A stretch of DNA of 9,294 nucleotides from an uncultured Oxalobacteraceae bacterium (GCA_946478765.1 CAMLDH010000133.1:1-9294), one strand, 5' to 3'; positions 1-7,719 are shown, counted from the stretch's first letter. The notes: generated by a model not told the origin, from the letters alone. Numbers and translations are program-made.

Positions 1-2
1 GG

Positions 3-37
3 AGGGGCCGGCGGCATTACAATTGCCGCCGGCCCCT
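3..37 (-). terminator. GC-rich stem-loop, probable operon terminator
   Basis: Bases 3-16 pair perfectly with 24-37, giving a 14-bp GC-rich stem around a 7-base loop (17-23). It lies about 70 bases beyond the stop codon of the LysR gene, where a terminator for the minus-strand operon is expected. On the minus strand the bases just after the stem fall outside the window, so a U tract cannot be confirmed. On the plus strand the stem is followed by a weak pyrimidine stretch, so it could also act for a gene entering from the left. Confidence 0.65.
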
Positions 38-43
38 TCCCTT

Positions 44-83
44 GATTGGCGGCACGGCAGCTGCATTCAAAACACCGCCAATC
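44..83. repeat. 9-bp inverted repeat downstream of the LysR gene
   Basis: GATTGGCGG at 44-52 is exactly inverted at 75-83, with a 22-base loop. It sits between the LysR stop codon (108) and the strong stem-loop at 3-37, so it would form a second hairpin in the 3' untranslated RNA. No U tract follows it on either strand, so it does not look like a terminator itself. It may simply protect the RNA end, or be chance. Confidence 0.4.
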
Positions 84-107
84 CCGCCTTCATGGTCCGG
101 AAATTTT

Positions 108-1130
108 TCAGGGCCGATAATTGGCGATCAATTGCATATTGTCCTTCGGCGAATCGGTGGATGCGACGCCATGCAGTATTTCGGCAAGCCTGCCGGCGCC
201 GGAATCGGGCGCCCAGGGGCGGCCGTGAACAAGATAAAAATTCACCTTGCAAGTCCGCTTTTCGTGCAACGGCAATATCGCCAGCGTGCCTTCGTCCAGC
301 CATTTTCGTACGCGACGCCGCGGCAACCAGGCATACCCCAAGCCCTCGCGCAGCGCCTCCACGGCGGAGTCGAAGCTGCTTACATTCCAGCGGTGGACAT
401 GGCCCCATGAGGGGCTCTTGCGATTGCCGTACGCCGCATCCTGCAGGTTGCCAATGCCGATCTGGACCTGGCGTTCGAGATCGGCATCCATGATCGTGCG
501 CTCAAGGTCAAACAATACGTGATCCGGATGGGCCACTGCAATGTATTCCACTTCGATCAGCGGCTCTCCCGCGAAGCCGAGCGGTACCTGGTCGCATATT
601 GCAATATCTGCCGCGTGCTCGCAAAGGGCCTTTTCGATCTGCGGCATGGCCGCTTCGCTCAAACACAGTTTGATGTCGTTTCCAGTGAAGGAAAATTTTC
701 GAATGGCACGCATCAGCACATCAGCGGGAAAGCCGTGATCGACCATCAGGCGCACTTCCGCTTTCCAGCCTTTGCGCAAATTTTCAGCCAACGCTTCGAT
801 TTCGAGCGCCTCTTTGATTAGATTGCGCGAGCGGTGCAGCAGCGCGCGCCCCTCTTCCGTGATATGCGCCTTGCGCCCCTCCAGTTTGAACAGGGGCACC
901 CCCAGCTGTTCCTGCATTTTTCCGATGGTGTAGCTGATTGCCGACTGGCTCAGATGCAGAGACTCCGCGGCATAGTTGAACCCGCCGCAATCAATGACGG
1001 CATGCAGCATCCTCCATTGCTTAAGACTGATACGAACATTTTGAGCATCGTGCATTCTGGATTTGCGTTCAGTGCGTACTTCACCCAATCCTTTCGATGG
1101 CTCGATAAAGGTTTCTCTTAATTTGCTCAT
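108..1130 (-). CDS. LysR-type transcriptional regulator
   Basis: LysR-family DNA-binding regulator of 340 residues from this start. The N-terminal winged helix-turn-helix is at about residues 35-95: SLKQWRMLHAVIDCGGF, then AAESLHLSQSAISYTIGKMQ, then the wing GVPLFKLEGRKAHITEEG. A linker helix and a two-lobe periplasmic-binding-like effector domain follow (about 120-320). The start is uncertain. The family usually begins fewer than ten residues before the helix-turn-helix, which favours the ATG at 1055 (315 residues). The ATG at 1130 adds 25 residues, and neither start has a clear Shine-Dalgarno sequence. The frame stays open to 1331, but that part overlaps the deacetylase gene. The gene lies 68 bases after the PIG-L stop, enough room for its own weak promoter. 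The effector cannot be read from sequence. Its position suggests control of this polysaccharide locus, but a distal LysR gene could equally act elsewhere. Confidence 0.88.
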   Translation of the reverse strand: MSKLRETFIEPSKGLGEVRTERKSRMHDAQNVRISLKQWRMLHAVIDCGGFNYAAESLHLSQSAISYTIGKMQEQLGVPLFKLEGRKAHITEEGRALLHRSRNLIKEALEIEALAENLRKGWKAEVRLMVDHGFPADVLMRAIRKFSFTGNDIKLCLSEAAMPQIEKALCEHAADIAICDQVPLGFAGEPLIEVEYIAVAHPDHVLFDLERTIMDADLERQVQIGIGNLQDAAYGNRKSPSWGHVHRWNVSSFDSAVEALREGLGYAWLPRRRVRKWLDEGTLAILPLHEKRTCKVNFYLVHGRPWAPDSGAGRLAEILHGVASTDSPKDNMQLIANYRP

Positions 1131-1198
1131 TTTTATTTCGCATGCATCACGCATATCCCGGTTATTGATTTTTCCGTAGTGCGCAGCAATCGGGGGCT

Positions 1199-1828
1199 TT
1201 ACGGGATTACCCATCGGATGACTTCGAACGCTTCCGCATATCGGGTGCCGATTTGCGTTCCCCTGAAAATCGCCTGGCTTTTCACGGCTTCCTCGCGTGC
1301 GTACACGCGGTCCGCCTGCGATTCGTAGCATGAGAGCGCCGCCACCTTATTGTCCAGATCCTGCTGGTTCAAATGGGTGAAACAGCTGGTCCGGAAGTCC
1401 AGGTTATTCCATGCCACCTCATAGCCCAGCATCGTGGTTTTTTTAAATGCGCGAAAGCCCTCGTGCGCGACCACATCATGATCCTGGTGGGTATCGTTCG
1501 GGCTCGGCAAAAAGACCAGATCCGGCCGCAGTTCCTTGTTCAGGTTGACCATTTTTTCCAGGATGCCCTGTCTTTGTTCCGGGAATTTCCTGACCTCGAA
1601 ATCAAGGACGATGCAATCGTCGGGCGCGATTCCCAGGACAGCGGTCGCCACCCTCACTTCCTGTCTCAGGATATCTCTCGGCAAATGCGGCAGGACAGAT
1701 TGCTCGGCGGCTGAAAAAGCAACATAAACGGCTCTCCAGCCGTCGCGAATGTATTTCGCAATGGTGCCTCCGCAGCCAAATTCACCGTCATCGGTGTGCG
1801 GCGCCAAAACCAGAATGAGTTTACTCAT
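1199..1828 (-). CDS. PIG-L/LmbE family zinc N-deacetylase
   Basis: Predicted 209-residue metal-dependent amidase of the PIG-L/LmbE family, which removes N-acetyl groups from GlcNAc-type sugars (as in MshB, BshB and GPI-anchor PIG-L). The N-terminal zinc and base motif reads APHTDDGE (residues 9-16): His11 and Asp14 match metal ligands and Asp13 the general base. A second motif, HQDH at 114-117, matches the HxxH that supplies the third zinc ligand. Threonine replaces the usual proline, and a glycine separates DD from Glu16. The fold follows a Rossmann-like pattern with a hydrophobic first strand (LILVLA). No signal peptide or membrane segment is seen, so it is probably cytoplasmic. It starts 11 bases after the phosphoglycosyl transferase stop, so it is co-transcribed and may deacetylate the nucleotide sugar or lipid-linked sugar made by this locus. 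The substrate is not readable from the sequence. Confidence 0.9.
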   Translation of the reverse strand: MSKLILVLAPHTDDGEFGCGGTIAKYIRDGWRAVYVAFSAAEQSVLPHLPRDILRQEVRVATAVLGIAPDDCIVLDFEVRKFPEQRQGILEKMVNLNKELRPDLVFLPSPNDTHQDHDVVAHEGFRAFKKTTMLGYEVAWNNLDFRTSCFTHLNQQDLDNKVAALSCYESQADRVYAREEAVKSQAIFRGTQIGTRYAEAFEVIRWVIP

Positions 1829-1833
1829 ACGTT

Positions 1834-1837
1834 CTCC
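1834..1837 (-). promoter_or_regulatory. Shine-Dalgarno site setting the PIG-L start
   Basis: The minus strand reads TGGAGAACGTATG, placing GGAG five bases before the ATG at 1828. The frame is open upstream to 1870, but that would overlap the preceding gene and add 14 residues before the first beta strand. This site therefore fixes 1828 as the start. Confidence 0.7.
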
Positions 1838-1839
1838 AA

Positions 1840-2433
1840 TTAACGCGCGATCGCGCGAAGCGTCATGCATATGATCCGCAGATCCATCAAGAAGCTGCGT
1901 TGCTTGACATAGCGGACGTAGTACCCAAGCTTGACCGGCAAAATCACTTCAACATATGTCCGCTCCGAATTGCGTGCGCGGTCGAGCAGATTGCTTTCCT
2001 CCTTGTATTCAATCGAGGCCCAATCCGTAATGCCGGGCAAAACGGATAACACTATTTCGCGGATGTCTGTCGGGTAACAGGCGACATAACGCGGCACTTC
2101 CGGGCGCGGTCCGACCAGACTCATCTCGCCCAACACCACATTGATCAATTGCGGCAATTCATCGATCTTGTAACGCCGCAGAAAGCGCCCGGCACGGGTC
2201 ACGCGCGCATCGTTCCTTGTCGTGATCTGGCCTTTGGATTCCGTGTCCGCCAGCATCGTGCGAAACTTGACAATGCTGAACGGCACGCCCTGCCGCCCGA
2301 TACGCTGCTGGCGGAAAAACACCGGCCCCGACGAATCGAGTTTGATCCAGCATGCCACGGCGGCAAACAGCGGCGCCAGAATAATCAGGCCGAGCAATGC
2401 GGCGATGAAATCGAATAGTCGTTTGATCAGCAT
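1840..2433 (-). CDS. PglC-type monotopic phosphoglycosyl transferase (sugar transferase)
   Basis: A 197-residue member of the bacterial sugar transferase family (catalytic core of WbaP, PglC, WcaJ). These enzymes transfer a sugar phosphate from a UDP-sugar to undecaprenyl phosphate, the first membrane step in glycan assembly. It has only the small core: a basic N-terminus, one hydrophobic re-entrant helix (about 7-30, with Pro21 near the break), the RIGRQGVPF and KFRTM motifs (44-60), the Asp91-Glu92 catalytic dyad in [10 protein letters not shown], and the conserved [13 protein letters not shown] (102-114). The long multi-pass N-terminal domain of WbaP/WcaJ is absent, so it resembles PglC (about 200 residues). 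The ATG at 2433 lies inside the 3' end of the upstream aminotransferase (shared ATGCTGA), which points to translational coupling. The open frame continues to 2574 but would overlap that gene heavily. The sugar is unknown; PglC-like enzymes often use diacetamido- or amino-deoxy sugars. Confidence 0.93.
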   Translation of the reverse strand: MLIKRLFDFIAALLGLIILAPLFAAVACWIKLDSSGPVFFRQQRIGRQGVPFSIVKFRTMLADTESKGQITTRNDARVTRAGRFLRRYKIDELPQLINVVLGEMSLVGPRPEVPRYVACYPTDIREIVLSVLPGITDWASIEYKEESNLLDRARNSERTYVEVILPVKLGYYVRYVKQRSFLMDLRIICMTLRAIAR

Positions 2434-3593
2434 AACAATCCACGCAGTGTCGCAATGACCCGTTGTTGATCGGCATCGGTCATTTTGGTATACAGCGGCA
2501 GCGTCAGCATCGACCGATAAGCGGCATCGGCCTGCGGAAACTGCTCCGGACTGAGGCGATAGGTGGTGCGCCAATAAGGATGCCGATGCAAGGGAATGAA
2601 ATGCACGCTGGTGCCGATGCCGTGATCGGAAAGCTGCTGGATCAATTCATCGCGGCCGATCTTCGCGTCGCCAGTCAAACGCACGACATACAAATGCCAT
2701 GCATGCACACTCCCCTTGCCCGCATCGGCGGGCAGGCGCAGGGGCAATCCTTTCAATCCCTCGAAATAAGCGCGCGCGAGCACTTGCCGCCGGAGCAAAA
2801 AGCGATCGATCTTGCGCAATTGCTGGATGCCCATCGCCGATGCGATATCGGTCAGGTTGTATTTGAACCCGGGCGCAACTACCTCATAAAACCATGACGG
2901 CGTGGTGGAGACATAGCGATCGAACGCATCCCGGCTGATGCCGTGAAGCCGCATCATCTTGACCCGGTTGGCAAGCGCGGCGTCATGCGTGACCACCATG
3001 CCGCCCTCGCCGGTGGTCATGGTCTTGTTGGCATAAAAGCTGAATACCGTCGCGTCACTCGCCATGGTCCCGATCAACTTGCCCTTGTAGCAGGCAGGAA
3101 AGGCATGCGCCGCATCCTCCACCACCTTCAACCCGTGGCTGCGCGCCAGCGCCAGGATCGCGTCCATATCGCACGCCAGGCCGGCGTAGTGCACCGGAAT
3201 AATGACTTTGGTGCGGCGCGTGATCGCCGCCTGGATGGCCGCCACATCGATATTCAATGTCACCGGATCGGCATCGACCAACACGGGATCGGCGCCCAGA
3301 TAACGCACCACTTCCGCGGTCGCGGTGAAAGTCAAGGTGGGAATAATCACCTCGTCGCCGGGACCGACACCGAGCGCCTCCAGCGCCAGATGCAGACCGG
3401 CGGTAGCGGAATTGACCGAAATCGCCTCGCTACCGTCCCCCAGGTAGGCCGCGAACGCCTGTTCGAATTGCCTGGTTTTCGGTCCTGTGGTCACCCAGCC
3501 CGAGCGCAGGCATTCGACCACGTCCCGGATTTCCTCCTCGCCGATTTCGGGAAGAGCAAAGGGGAGAAATTTCTGATCATTATTGATTGTCAT
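2427..3593 (-). CDS. DegT/DnrJ/EryC1 aminotransferase, probable sugar 4-aminotransferase
   Basis: A 388-residue PLP-dependent fold-type I aminotransferase of the DegT/DnrJ/EryC1/StrS family. The PLP aspartate is in EDAAHA (Asp160) and the Schiff-base lysine is Lys190 in [15 protein letters not shown]. The N-terminal [11 protein letters not shown] and the C-terminal [11 protein letters not shown] resemble the 4-aminotransferases PglE, ArnB and PseC, which use glutamate to aminate a UDP-4-keto-6-deoxy sugar. That substrate is an inference from family resemblance. The ATG at 3593 is preferred over an in-frame GTG at 3626 because the purine-rich GAAGAAG precedes it and the mature fold starts just after. 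It follows the GT4 gene after a 60-base gap and overlaps the PglC-like gene by 7 bases, so it may supply that enzyme's amino sugar. No 4,6-dehydratase lies in the window. It is clearly different from the WbpE-like protein at 4924-6057. Confidence 0.92.
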   Translation of the reverse strand: MTINNDQKFLPFALPEIGEEEIRDVVECLRSGWVTTGPKTRQFEQAFAAYLGDGSEAISVNSATAGLHLALEALGVGPGDEVIIPTLTFTATAEVVRYLGADPVLVDADPVTLNIDVAAIQAAITRRTKVIIPVHYAGLACDMDAILALARSHGLKVVEDAAHAFPACYKGKLIGTMASDATVFSFYANKTMTTGEGGMVVTHDAALANRVKMMRLHGISRDAFDRYVSTTPSWFYEVVAPGFKYNLTDIASAMGIQQLRKIDRFLLRRQVLARAYFEGLKGLPLRLPADAGKGSVHAWHLYVVRLTGDAKIGRDELIQQLSDHGIGTSVHFIPLHRHPYWRTTYRLSPEQFPQADAAYRSMLTLPLYTKMTDADQQRVIATLRGLLC

Positions 3594-3653
3594 GGTCTTC
3601 TTCGGCAGCACGGCATAGGGGTACACAACATCGATTGCGCATTGATCTTTTCC

Positions 3654-4886
3654 TCAATGCTTGCAGGCTTCCAGAAATCGCTGTCCAAGCACCGGGTAGG
3701 TATGGTTTTTCATCACGAATTCCCGGCCGCGTTGGGCCATCGCCTTGCGTTCATCCGCGCTCAGGGCCAGCAAGGCGCGGATTCCCTGCGCGACCGAATG
3801 CGGGTCTTCCGGCTTGACAGTCAAGCCGCAGTCCGCTTCGGTCACCGGGTCATTGCCCGCTTCTATCGCCATCAACACCGGCCGGCCCGCCATCATGTAA
3901 TCCATCAATTTATTGGGCGCTATCCCGAAGCGATACAAGGGGATGCGCCGCACACCGATGTAAGCCACATCAAACCACTGCAACAGTGCGGGAATCTGCG
4001 CCTTTTTCACGGCGTCGATGAAGCGGACGTTTTGCAAACCTTCCGCTTGCACCCGCTGCTGCAACGCGCTCTTTGCCGGCCCGCCGCCGACCAGCACAAA
4101 CGCCACCTTTTCCCCTTGCATCAATTTCGCCGTGTCCAGAAAGATATCGAGCGCGTTGGACACCCCCTGCGTGCCCGCATGGCCGACGATGGACCAGCCT
4201 TGCGCACGGAGATTGGCGAGTATGTCAACCGCGGTCCCTTGCAGGGCCGGCGCATCGGCCAGCCATTCGGCGGGATCGATCCCGTTGGGCACGATATGCA
4301 GCTTGTGCGGCGCCATGCCGCGGGACTGCATGTACTCGTGCACCTTCGGCAGCATCGAGATCACCACATCGGCATGGCGATAGGCGTAGGCCTCGGCCGC
4401 TTGCACCAGCATGATGAAGGGATGGCGGCGCGACATGCCGCCCAGTTCGATCGGCGAGAGGGGCCACATGTCATGCACCTCGAAGACCAGTTTTGCCGCC
4501 GCCAGTTTTGCGATGCGGTGCGCGGGCCAGATGTCCATCGGGTAGGTGCTGGAAGCAATGACGAGATCGGGTTTGAACGCGCGTGCCAGCTGCCTGCCCT
4601 CGCGGTACAGGCGGGCGACGAAGGCGGCCATGTTGCGCACCCTTGCGATGCCGTTGCCGGCATAGCGCGGCGTCTCGAACCAGGTGTATTGAATGCCGTC
4701 GATGGTTTCGTCCAGACGGGCCTGGCCGGCAAGTTGCGGGGATTGCGCGCGCACATGGGACTGGGCCGACGCCACGATTCTTACCTTGTGTCCCAGCCGC
4801 ACCCATTCGCGCGCCAGGTAGTAGGGACGGAATTCCATGCCGTGCCGCGGCGATCCGGCGTAGTGATTGATGAGCAGGATATTCAT
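3654..4886 (-). CDS. WbuB-like glycosyltransferase, GT4 family
   Basis: A 410-residue GT-B fold glycosyltransferase of family 4. The N-terminal domain begins MNILLINHYAGSP with a glycine-rich acceptor loop (HGMEFRPYYLAREW, 15-28) and contains FEVHDMWPLSP (135-145), a signature of WbuB-type transferases. The C-terminal domain starts near VPNGIDPAEW (199-208). It carries the donor-binding VGHAGTQG (234-241) and VGGGPAK (266-272), and a FGIAPNKLMDYMMAGRPVL segment (320-338) that holds the nucleotide-sugar site. No transmembrane segment is evident, so it should act on the cytoplasmic face on a lipid-linked acceptor. WbuB members commonly transfer N-acetyl-fucosamine-type or other amino sugars. 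The WbpABDE product made by the preceding genes is a plausible donor, but the sequence does not settle this. A G-rich stretch (4893-4899 on the minus strand) precedes the ATG as a Shine-Dalgarno sequence. Confidence 0.93.
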   Translation of the reverse strand: MNILLINHYAGSPRHGMEFRPYYLAREWVRLGHKVRIVASAQSHVRAQSPQLAGQARLDETIDGIQYTWFETPRYAGNGIARVRNMAAFVARLYREGRQLARAFKPDLVIASSTYPMDIWPAHRIAKLAAAKLVFEVHDMWPLSPIELGGMSRRHPFIMLVQAAEAYAYRHADVVISMLPKVHEYMQSRGMAPHKLHIVPNGIDPAEWLADAPALQGTAVDILANLRAQGWSIVGHAGTQGVSNALDIFLDTAKLMQGEKVAFVLVGGGPAKSALQQRVQAEGLQNVRFIDAVKKAQIPALLQWFDVAYIGVRRIPLYRFGIAPNKLMDYMMAGRPVLMAIEAGNDPVTEADCGLTVKPEDPHSVAQGIRALLALSADERKAMAQRGREFVMKNHTYPVLGQRFLEACKH

Positions 4887-4923
4887 TCAGATCCCCCCCA
4901 TGCGCTGTCCCTGATCGCACTTT

Positions 4924-6057
4924 TCATAGCCGGCATACATCTTTATCGGCAATGTGCGAAGTGCTATCGGAATGGCATTTGATCAGCGCCTGGACAATGT
5001 GCATTTGCATGGCGGCGCTCAAGTCAGCTCCCATCGGCACACTCATGACTGTTTGCGACAAGCGGTTTGAAACAGGCGTGTCATCGACGCTGCATAAGTG
5101 CTTGTAGGCAGGCTGCTGATTGAGCGGGAAGGGATAATGCACGGCAGTGGGGATGCCTTCCTGCTTGAGCAGGTCTTGCACCTGTTCACGCCGATCCACA
5201 AGGACGGTGAATTGGGCAAAGACGCTGGCGCGATCAGCGCGCTGTTGCACCCGTCGTATGCCGTACTCATCCATCAGGACATTGTATTTGCGGCCGATCT
5301 CGGCGCGCTGCTGCACTTCCCACTCGAACCGCTCCAGCTTGGCCAGCACGATGGCGCATTGCAATGTGTCCATGCGTCCACCCACGCCCACCCGGGTGTG
5401 CCAGTAGCGTTTGCTTTGGCCATGAACGCGAATTTCCCTGCATGCCTGCGCGATGCCGTCATCGTTGGTAAAGATGGCGCCGCCGTCGCCATAGCAGCCC
5501 AGCGGCTTGCTCGGAAAAAAGCTGGTGCAACCGATGGCGGACAGGTTGCCGCTCTTTCTGCCCTTGTAGCTGGCGCCGAAACTCTGTGCGGCATCCTCGA
5601 TCACCGGCAAACCGTGCCGGGCGCCAATGGCGTTGATCTCGTCCATGTCGGCCGGTTGCCCGTAGAGCGACACCACCATGATGGCCTTGGTGCGGGGCGT
5701 GATTTTTTCTTCGATCAATGCGGCATCGATGTTGCACGTATCGGGTTCAATATCGACAAAGACCGGCCTGGCCCCCAGCAGCACGATCACTTCCGCGGTA
5801 GCGATGAAGGAGAAAGGCGTCGTGATGATGTCGTCCCCAGGCTGGACGCCCAGCGCCATCAATGCAATCAACAGCGCTTCCGTGCCCGAGGCGACCGTGA
5901 TGCAGTGCCGCGCGCCGGTATAGGCGACGAGCCGGTCTTCCAGCTCTTTGACTTCCGGCCCCATGATGTACTGGCCATGGTCGAGCACGGTCTGGATGCG
6001 GGTATTGATGGTGTCGCGCAACGCGCGGTATTGCGTCTGCAGGTCGATGAATTCCAT
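4924..6057 (-). CDS. wbpE: UDP-GlcNAc3NA synthase: WbpE/WlbC-type 3-aminotransferase
   Basis: A 377-residue PLP aminotransferase of the DegT family. It matches WbpE/WlbC, which transfers the amino group of glutamate to C3 of UDP-3-keto-GlcNAcA. Key elements are MEFIDLQTQY at the N-terminus, HGQYIMGPEVKELE (27-40), ASGTEALLIAL (56-66), EDAAQSFGA with Asp155 for the PLP ring nitrogen, and Lys184 in SFFPSKPLGCYGDGGA, the WbpE signature with the PLP-binding lysine. RVGVGGRMDTLQCA lies further on. Compared with the roughly 360-residue WbpE it has a somewhat longer C-terminal tail (HSDSTSHIADKDVCRL). The start at 6057 follows AAGGA at a 4-base spacing. The open frame extends to 6429, but that part overlaps wbpD and is arginine-rich shadow coding. 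It sits 17 bases after wbpD, and its 2-oxoglutarate by-product may help the 3-dehydrogenase recycle NAD. Confidence 0.95.
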   Translation of the reverse strand: MEFIDLQTQYRALRDTINTRIQTVLDHGQYIMGPEVKELEDRLVAYTGARHCITVASGTEALLIALMALGVQPGDDIITTPFSFIATAEVIVLLGARPVFVDIEPDTCNIDAALIEEKITPRTKAIMVVSLYGQPADMDEINAIGARHGLPVIEDAAQSFGASYKGRKSGNLSAIGCTSFFPSKPLGCYGDGGAIFTNDDGIAQACREIRVHGQSKRYWHTRVGVGGRMDTLQCAIVLAKLERFEWEVQQRAEIGRKYNVLMDEYGIRRVQQRADRASVFAQFTVLVDRREQVQDLLKQEGIPTAVHYPFPLNQQPAYKHLCSVDDTPVSNRLSQTVMSVPMGADLSAAMQMHIVQALIKCHSDSTSHIADKDVCRL

Positions 6058-6061
6058 GGTG

Positions 6062-6066
6062 TCCTT
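6062..6066 (-). promoter_or_regulatory. Shine-Dalgarno site setting the wbpE start
   Basis: The minus strand reads AAAGGACACCATG, placing AAGGA four bases from the ATG at 6057. This supports the 377-residue product and rules out the 501-residue reading that would run back to 6429 through wbpD. Confidence 0.7.
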
Positions 6067-6074
6067 TATATTTT

Positions 6075-6656
6075 TCAGGGTTGAATGCGCATGCAGACGC
6101 CGTCGCGCAAGACGTAGTGCTCGCCGGTATGCGGGCATGTGGTGCGGGCGCTCCCCGTCAGCGGCAGATCGAGCCGCTCGCCGAAGCAGCTCATCCAGCC
6201 GATCTGCCGCGCGGGGACACCGGCCATCAACGCAAAATCGGCGACATCGCGATTGACGACCGCGCCGGCCGCGACAAATGCATACTGGCCCACCGTGACG
6301 CCGCACACGATGGTCGCGTTGGCGCCGAGCGTCGCGCCGCGCCGGATCAGGGTCGTGCGATACGCATCCTTGCGCGGCACCGCCGAACGCGGGTTGTAGA
6401 CGTTGGTAAACACCATGCTGGGACCGCAAAAGACGTCATCTTCGATCGTGACCGCGTCATACACCGAGACGTTGTTCTGGATCTTGACCCTGTTGCCGAT
6501 CACAACGTCGTTGCCGATGAAGACGTTCTGCCCCAATGAACATGCCCGGCCGATGCGCGCGCCGCCGCAGACATGGGAGAAATGCCAGACATGGGTGGCG
6601 TCGCCCAGTTGTGCGCCGTCGTCGACGATGGCGCTGGGATGGAGTGTGGCCGCCAT
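6075..6656 (-). CDS. wbpD: UDP-GlcNAc3NA 3-N-acetyltransferase, WbpD/WlbB type
   Basis: A 193-residue hexapeptide-repeat acyltransferase with a left-handed parallel beta-helix, expected to be a trimer. It should use acetyl-CoA to acetylate the 3-amino group of UDP-GlcNAc3NA, giving UDP-2,3-diacetamido-2,3-dideoxyglucuronate. Imperfect hexapeptides run from about 8 to 75 and 104 to 137 (for example [23 protein letters not shown] broken into six-residue turns). They are interrupted by the loop [20 protein letters not shown] (81-100), which in this family holds active-site residues. A C-terminal extension ends with [13 protein letters not shown] (174-186), a feature I recognise from WbpD homologues. 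Length agrees with WbpD (about 190). The ATG at 6656 lies one base beyond the wbpB stop (TGACATG), so the two are translationally coupled; a GTG at 6683 in the same frame is less likely. Confidence 0.95.
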   Translation of the reverse strand: MAATLHPSAIVDDGAQLGDATHVWHFSHVCGGARIGRACSLGQNVFIGNDVVIGNRVKIQNNVSVYDAVTIEDDVFCGPSMVFTNVYNPRSAVPRKDAYRTTLIRRGATLGANATIVCGVTVGQYAFVAAGAVVNRDVADFALMAGVPARQIGWMSCFGERLDLPLTGSARTTCPHTGEHYVLRDGVCMRIQP

Positions 6657-6657
6657 G

Positions 6658-7719
6658 TCAGTATTCCAGCGGCAGCGCGACACGCTTGCCGTCGCGCGCC
6701 GACAGGTACGTGGCGATCAGGATTTCCAGCGACTTGAGCCCTTCGCGGCCATCCGTTTCGGGCTCGGCTTCGCCGCGCAGCACCTTGATGACATTGTCGT
6801 AGTACAAGGGATGCCCGAAACCATAGACGGACGTGGTTTGATAGCTGGCCTCCTTGACTTTCCGGTCATCCTCGTCCGGTTCGGCGAAATCCCATTGCTT
6901 GATCTCATTGACGGCGACGCCGCCAATGCGCACCGTTCCCTTCTCGCCCAACATGGTGATGCTGCCTTCGAAGTTGTTCGGGTAAGTCAGCATGGTCACG
7001 TTCATCGACCCGAGTGCGCCGTTGCGCCAGCGCAGGCTGATGACGCCGGTGTCTTCCACTTCGATGACGCGCGCCAGCGTCGCCGTGTACGCATGCAAGC
7101 TTTCCACCGGCCCGACGATCCAGTCGATCAGGTCGATGTAATGGCTGGCCTGATTCATGAATGCGCCGCCGTCATATTCCCAGGTGCCGCGCCACTTGGC
7201 ACTATCGTAATATTCCTGCGGACGGGTCCAGAACACATTCAGGTTGACCATGTAGATCCGGCCGAAGCGCTTTTTTTCGACCGCTCTTTTCAGCATTTGC
7301 AGGGTGGCGTTGCGGCGATTCTGCTTGACGACAAACATGCGCACGCCCGCCGTATCGCACGCGGCGACCATGCGCTTGCCGTCTTCCCATCGCGTCGCCA
7401 TCGGCTTTTCGGTAATGATATTGCGGCCGGCCATCGCAATCTGTATCGCCTGTTCCGGATGCAGGCCGGATGGCGTGGTAAGAATGAAGGCATCGGCTTC
7501 GCACTGCGCGAGCATGTCGGTCAGGCTTTTATAAGGCGTGGCAGCGGTGGCGATGACCGCTTCTTCCAATGCACGTGAATTGATATCGCAAATGCCGACC
7601 AGTTCGCAGCGCTCATGATGATGCTTGATCGCCCCGAAATGATTTTTGGCGATGCGGCCGCATCCGACGAGCGCAAAGCGGATTTTTCGGCCGATGACGG
7701 CGGGTGGAAAATGGTGCAT
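6658..7719 (-). CDS. wbpB: UDP-GlcNAcA 3-dehydrogenase, WlbA/WbpB type (Gfo/Idh/MocA)
   Basis: A 353-residue NAD-dependent oxidoreductase of the Gfo/Idh/MocA family, predicted to oxidise C3 of UDP-GlcNAc-uronate to the 3-keto sugar. The N-terminal Rossmann domain has the nucleotide loop [10 protein letters not shown] (19-28), DIN at 45-47 after the second strand, and the family motif EKPMA with Lys105. The C-terminal alpha/beta domain carries [17 protein letters not shown] (184-200) with His193 in the catalytic position. Its length and GCGRIAKNH sequence are closer to Bordetella WlbA than to the shorter WbpB of P. aeruginosa. Family members differ in whether they recycle NADH with 2-oxoglutarate, so the mode here is open. 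An AGGAG sequence (7729-7733) precedes the ATG by 9 bases. The start is 15 bases after the wbpA stop. Confidence 0.95.
   Translation of the reverse strand: MHHFPPAVIGRKIRFALVGCGRIAKNHFGAIKHHHERCELVGICDINSRALEEAVIATAATPYKSLTDMLAQCEADAFILTTPSGLHPEQAIQIAMAGRNIITEKPMATRWEDGKRMVAACDTAGVRMFVVKQNRRNATLQMLKRAVEKKRFGRIYMVNLNVFWTRPQEYYDSAKWRGTWEYDGGAFMNQASHYIDLIDWIVGPVESLHAYTATLARVIEVEDTGVISLRWRNGALGSMNVTMLTYPNNFEGSITMLGEKGTVRIGGVAVNEIKQWDFAEPDEDDRKVKEASYQTTSVYGFGHPLYYDNVIKVLRGEAEPETDGREGLKSLEILIATYLSARDGKRVALPLEY

Noticed and set aside
1131..1198. A possible promoter or operator in the gap before the LysR gene
   Set aside because: The stretch has ATGC-rich repeats (around 1137-1155) but no convincing -35/-10 pair and no clear T-N11-A palindrome.
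108..1331. The full 407-residue reading of the LysR frame
   Set aside because: The first 44 residues overlap the deacetylase gene and the next 20 or so lie in the gap. None resemble a LysR N-terminus, so a start at 1130 or 1055 is far more likely.
2943..4982. A 679-codon open frame on the plus strand
   Set aside because: It runs antisense across the second aminotransferase and the GT4 gene, is rich in His, Arg and Gln with no recognisable domain, and is what GC-rich codon usage produces on the opposite strand. Both minus-strand genes have clear family motifs.
5098..6084. A 328-codon plus-strand open frame opposite wbpE, and similar ones at 6403-7578 and 8125-9111
   Set aside because: All are antisense to well-supported wbp genes, start without ribosome-binding sites and show composition typical of shadow frames.
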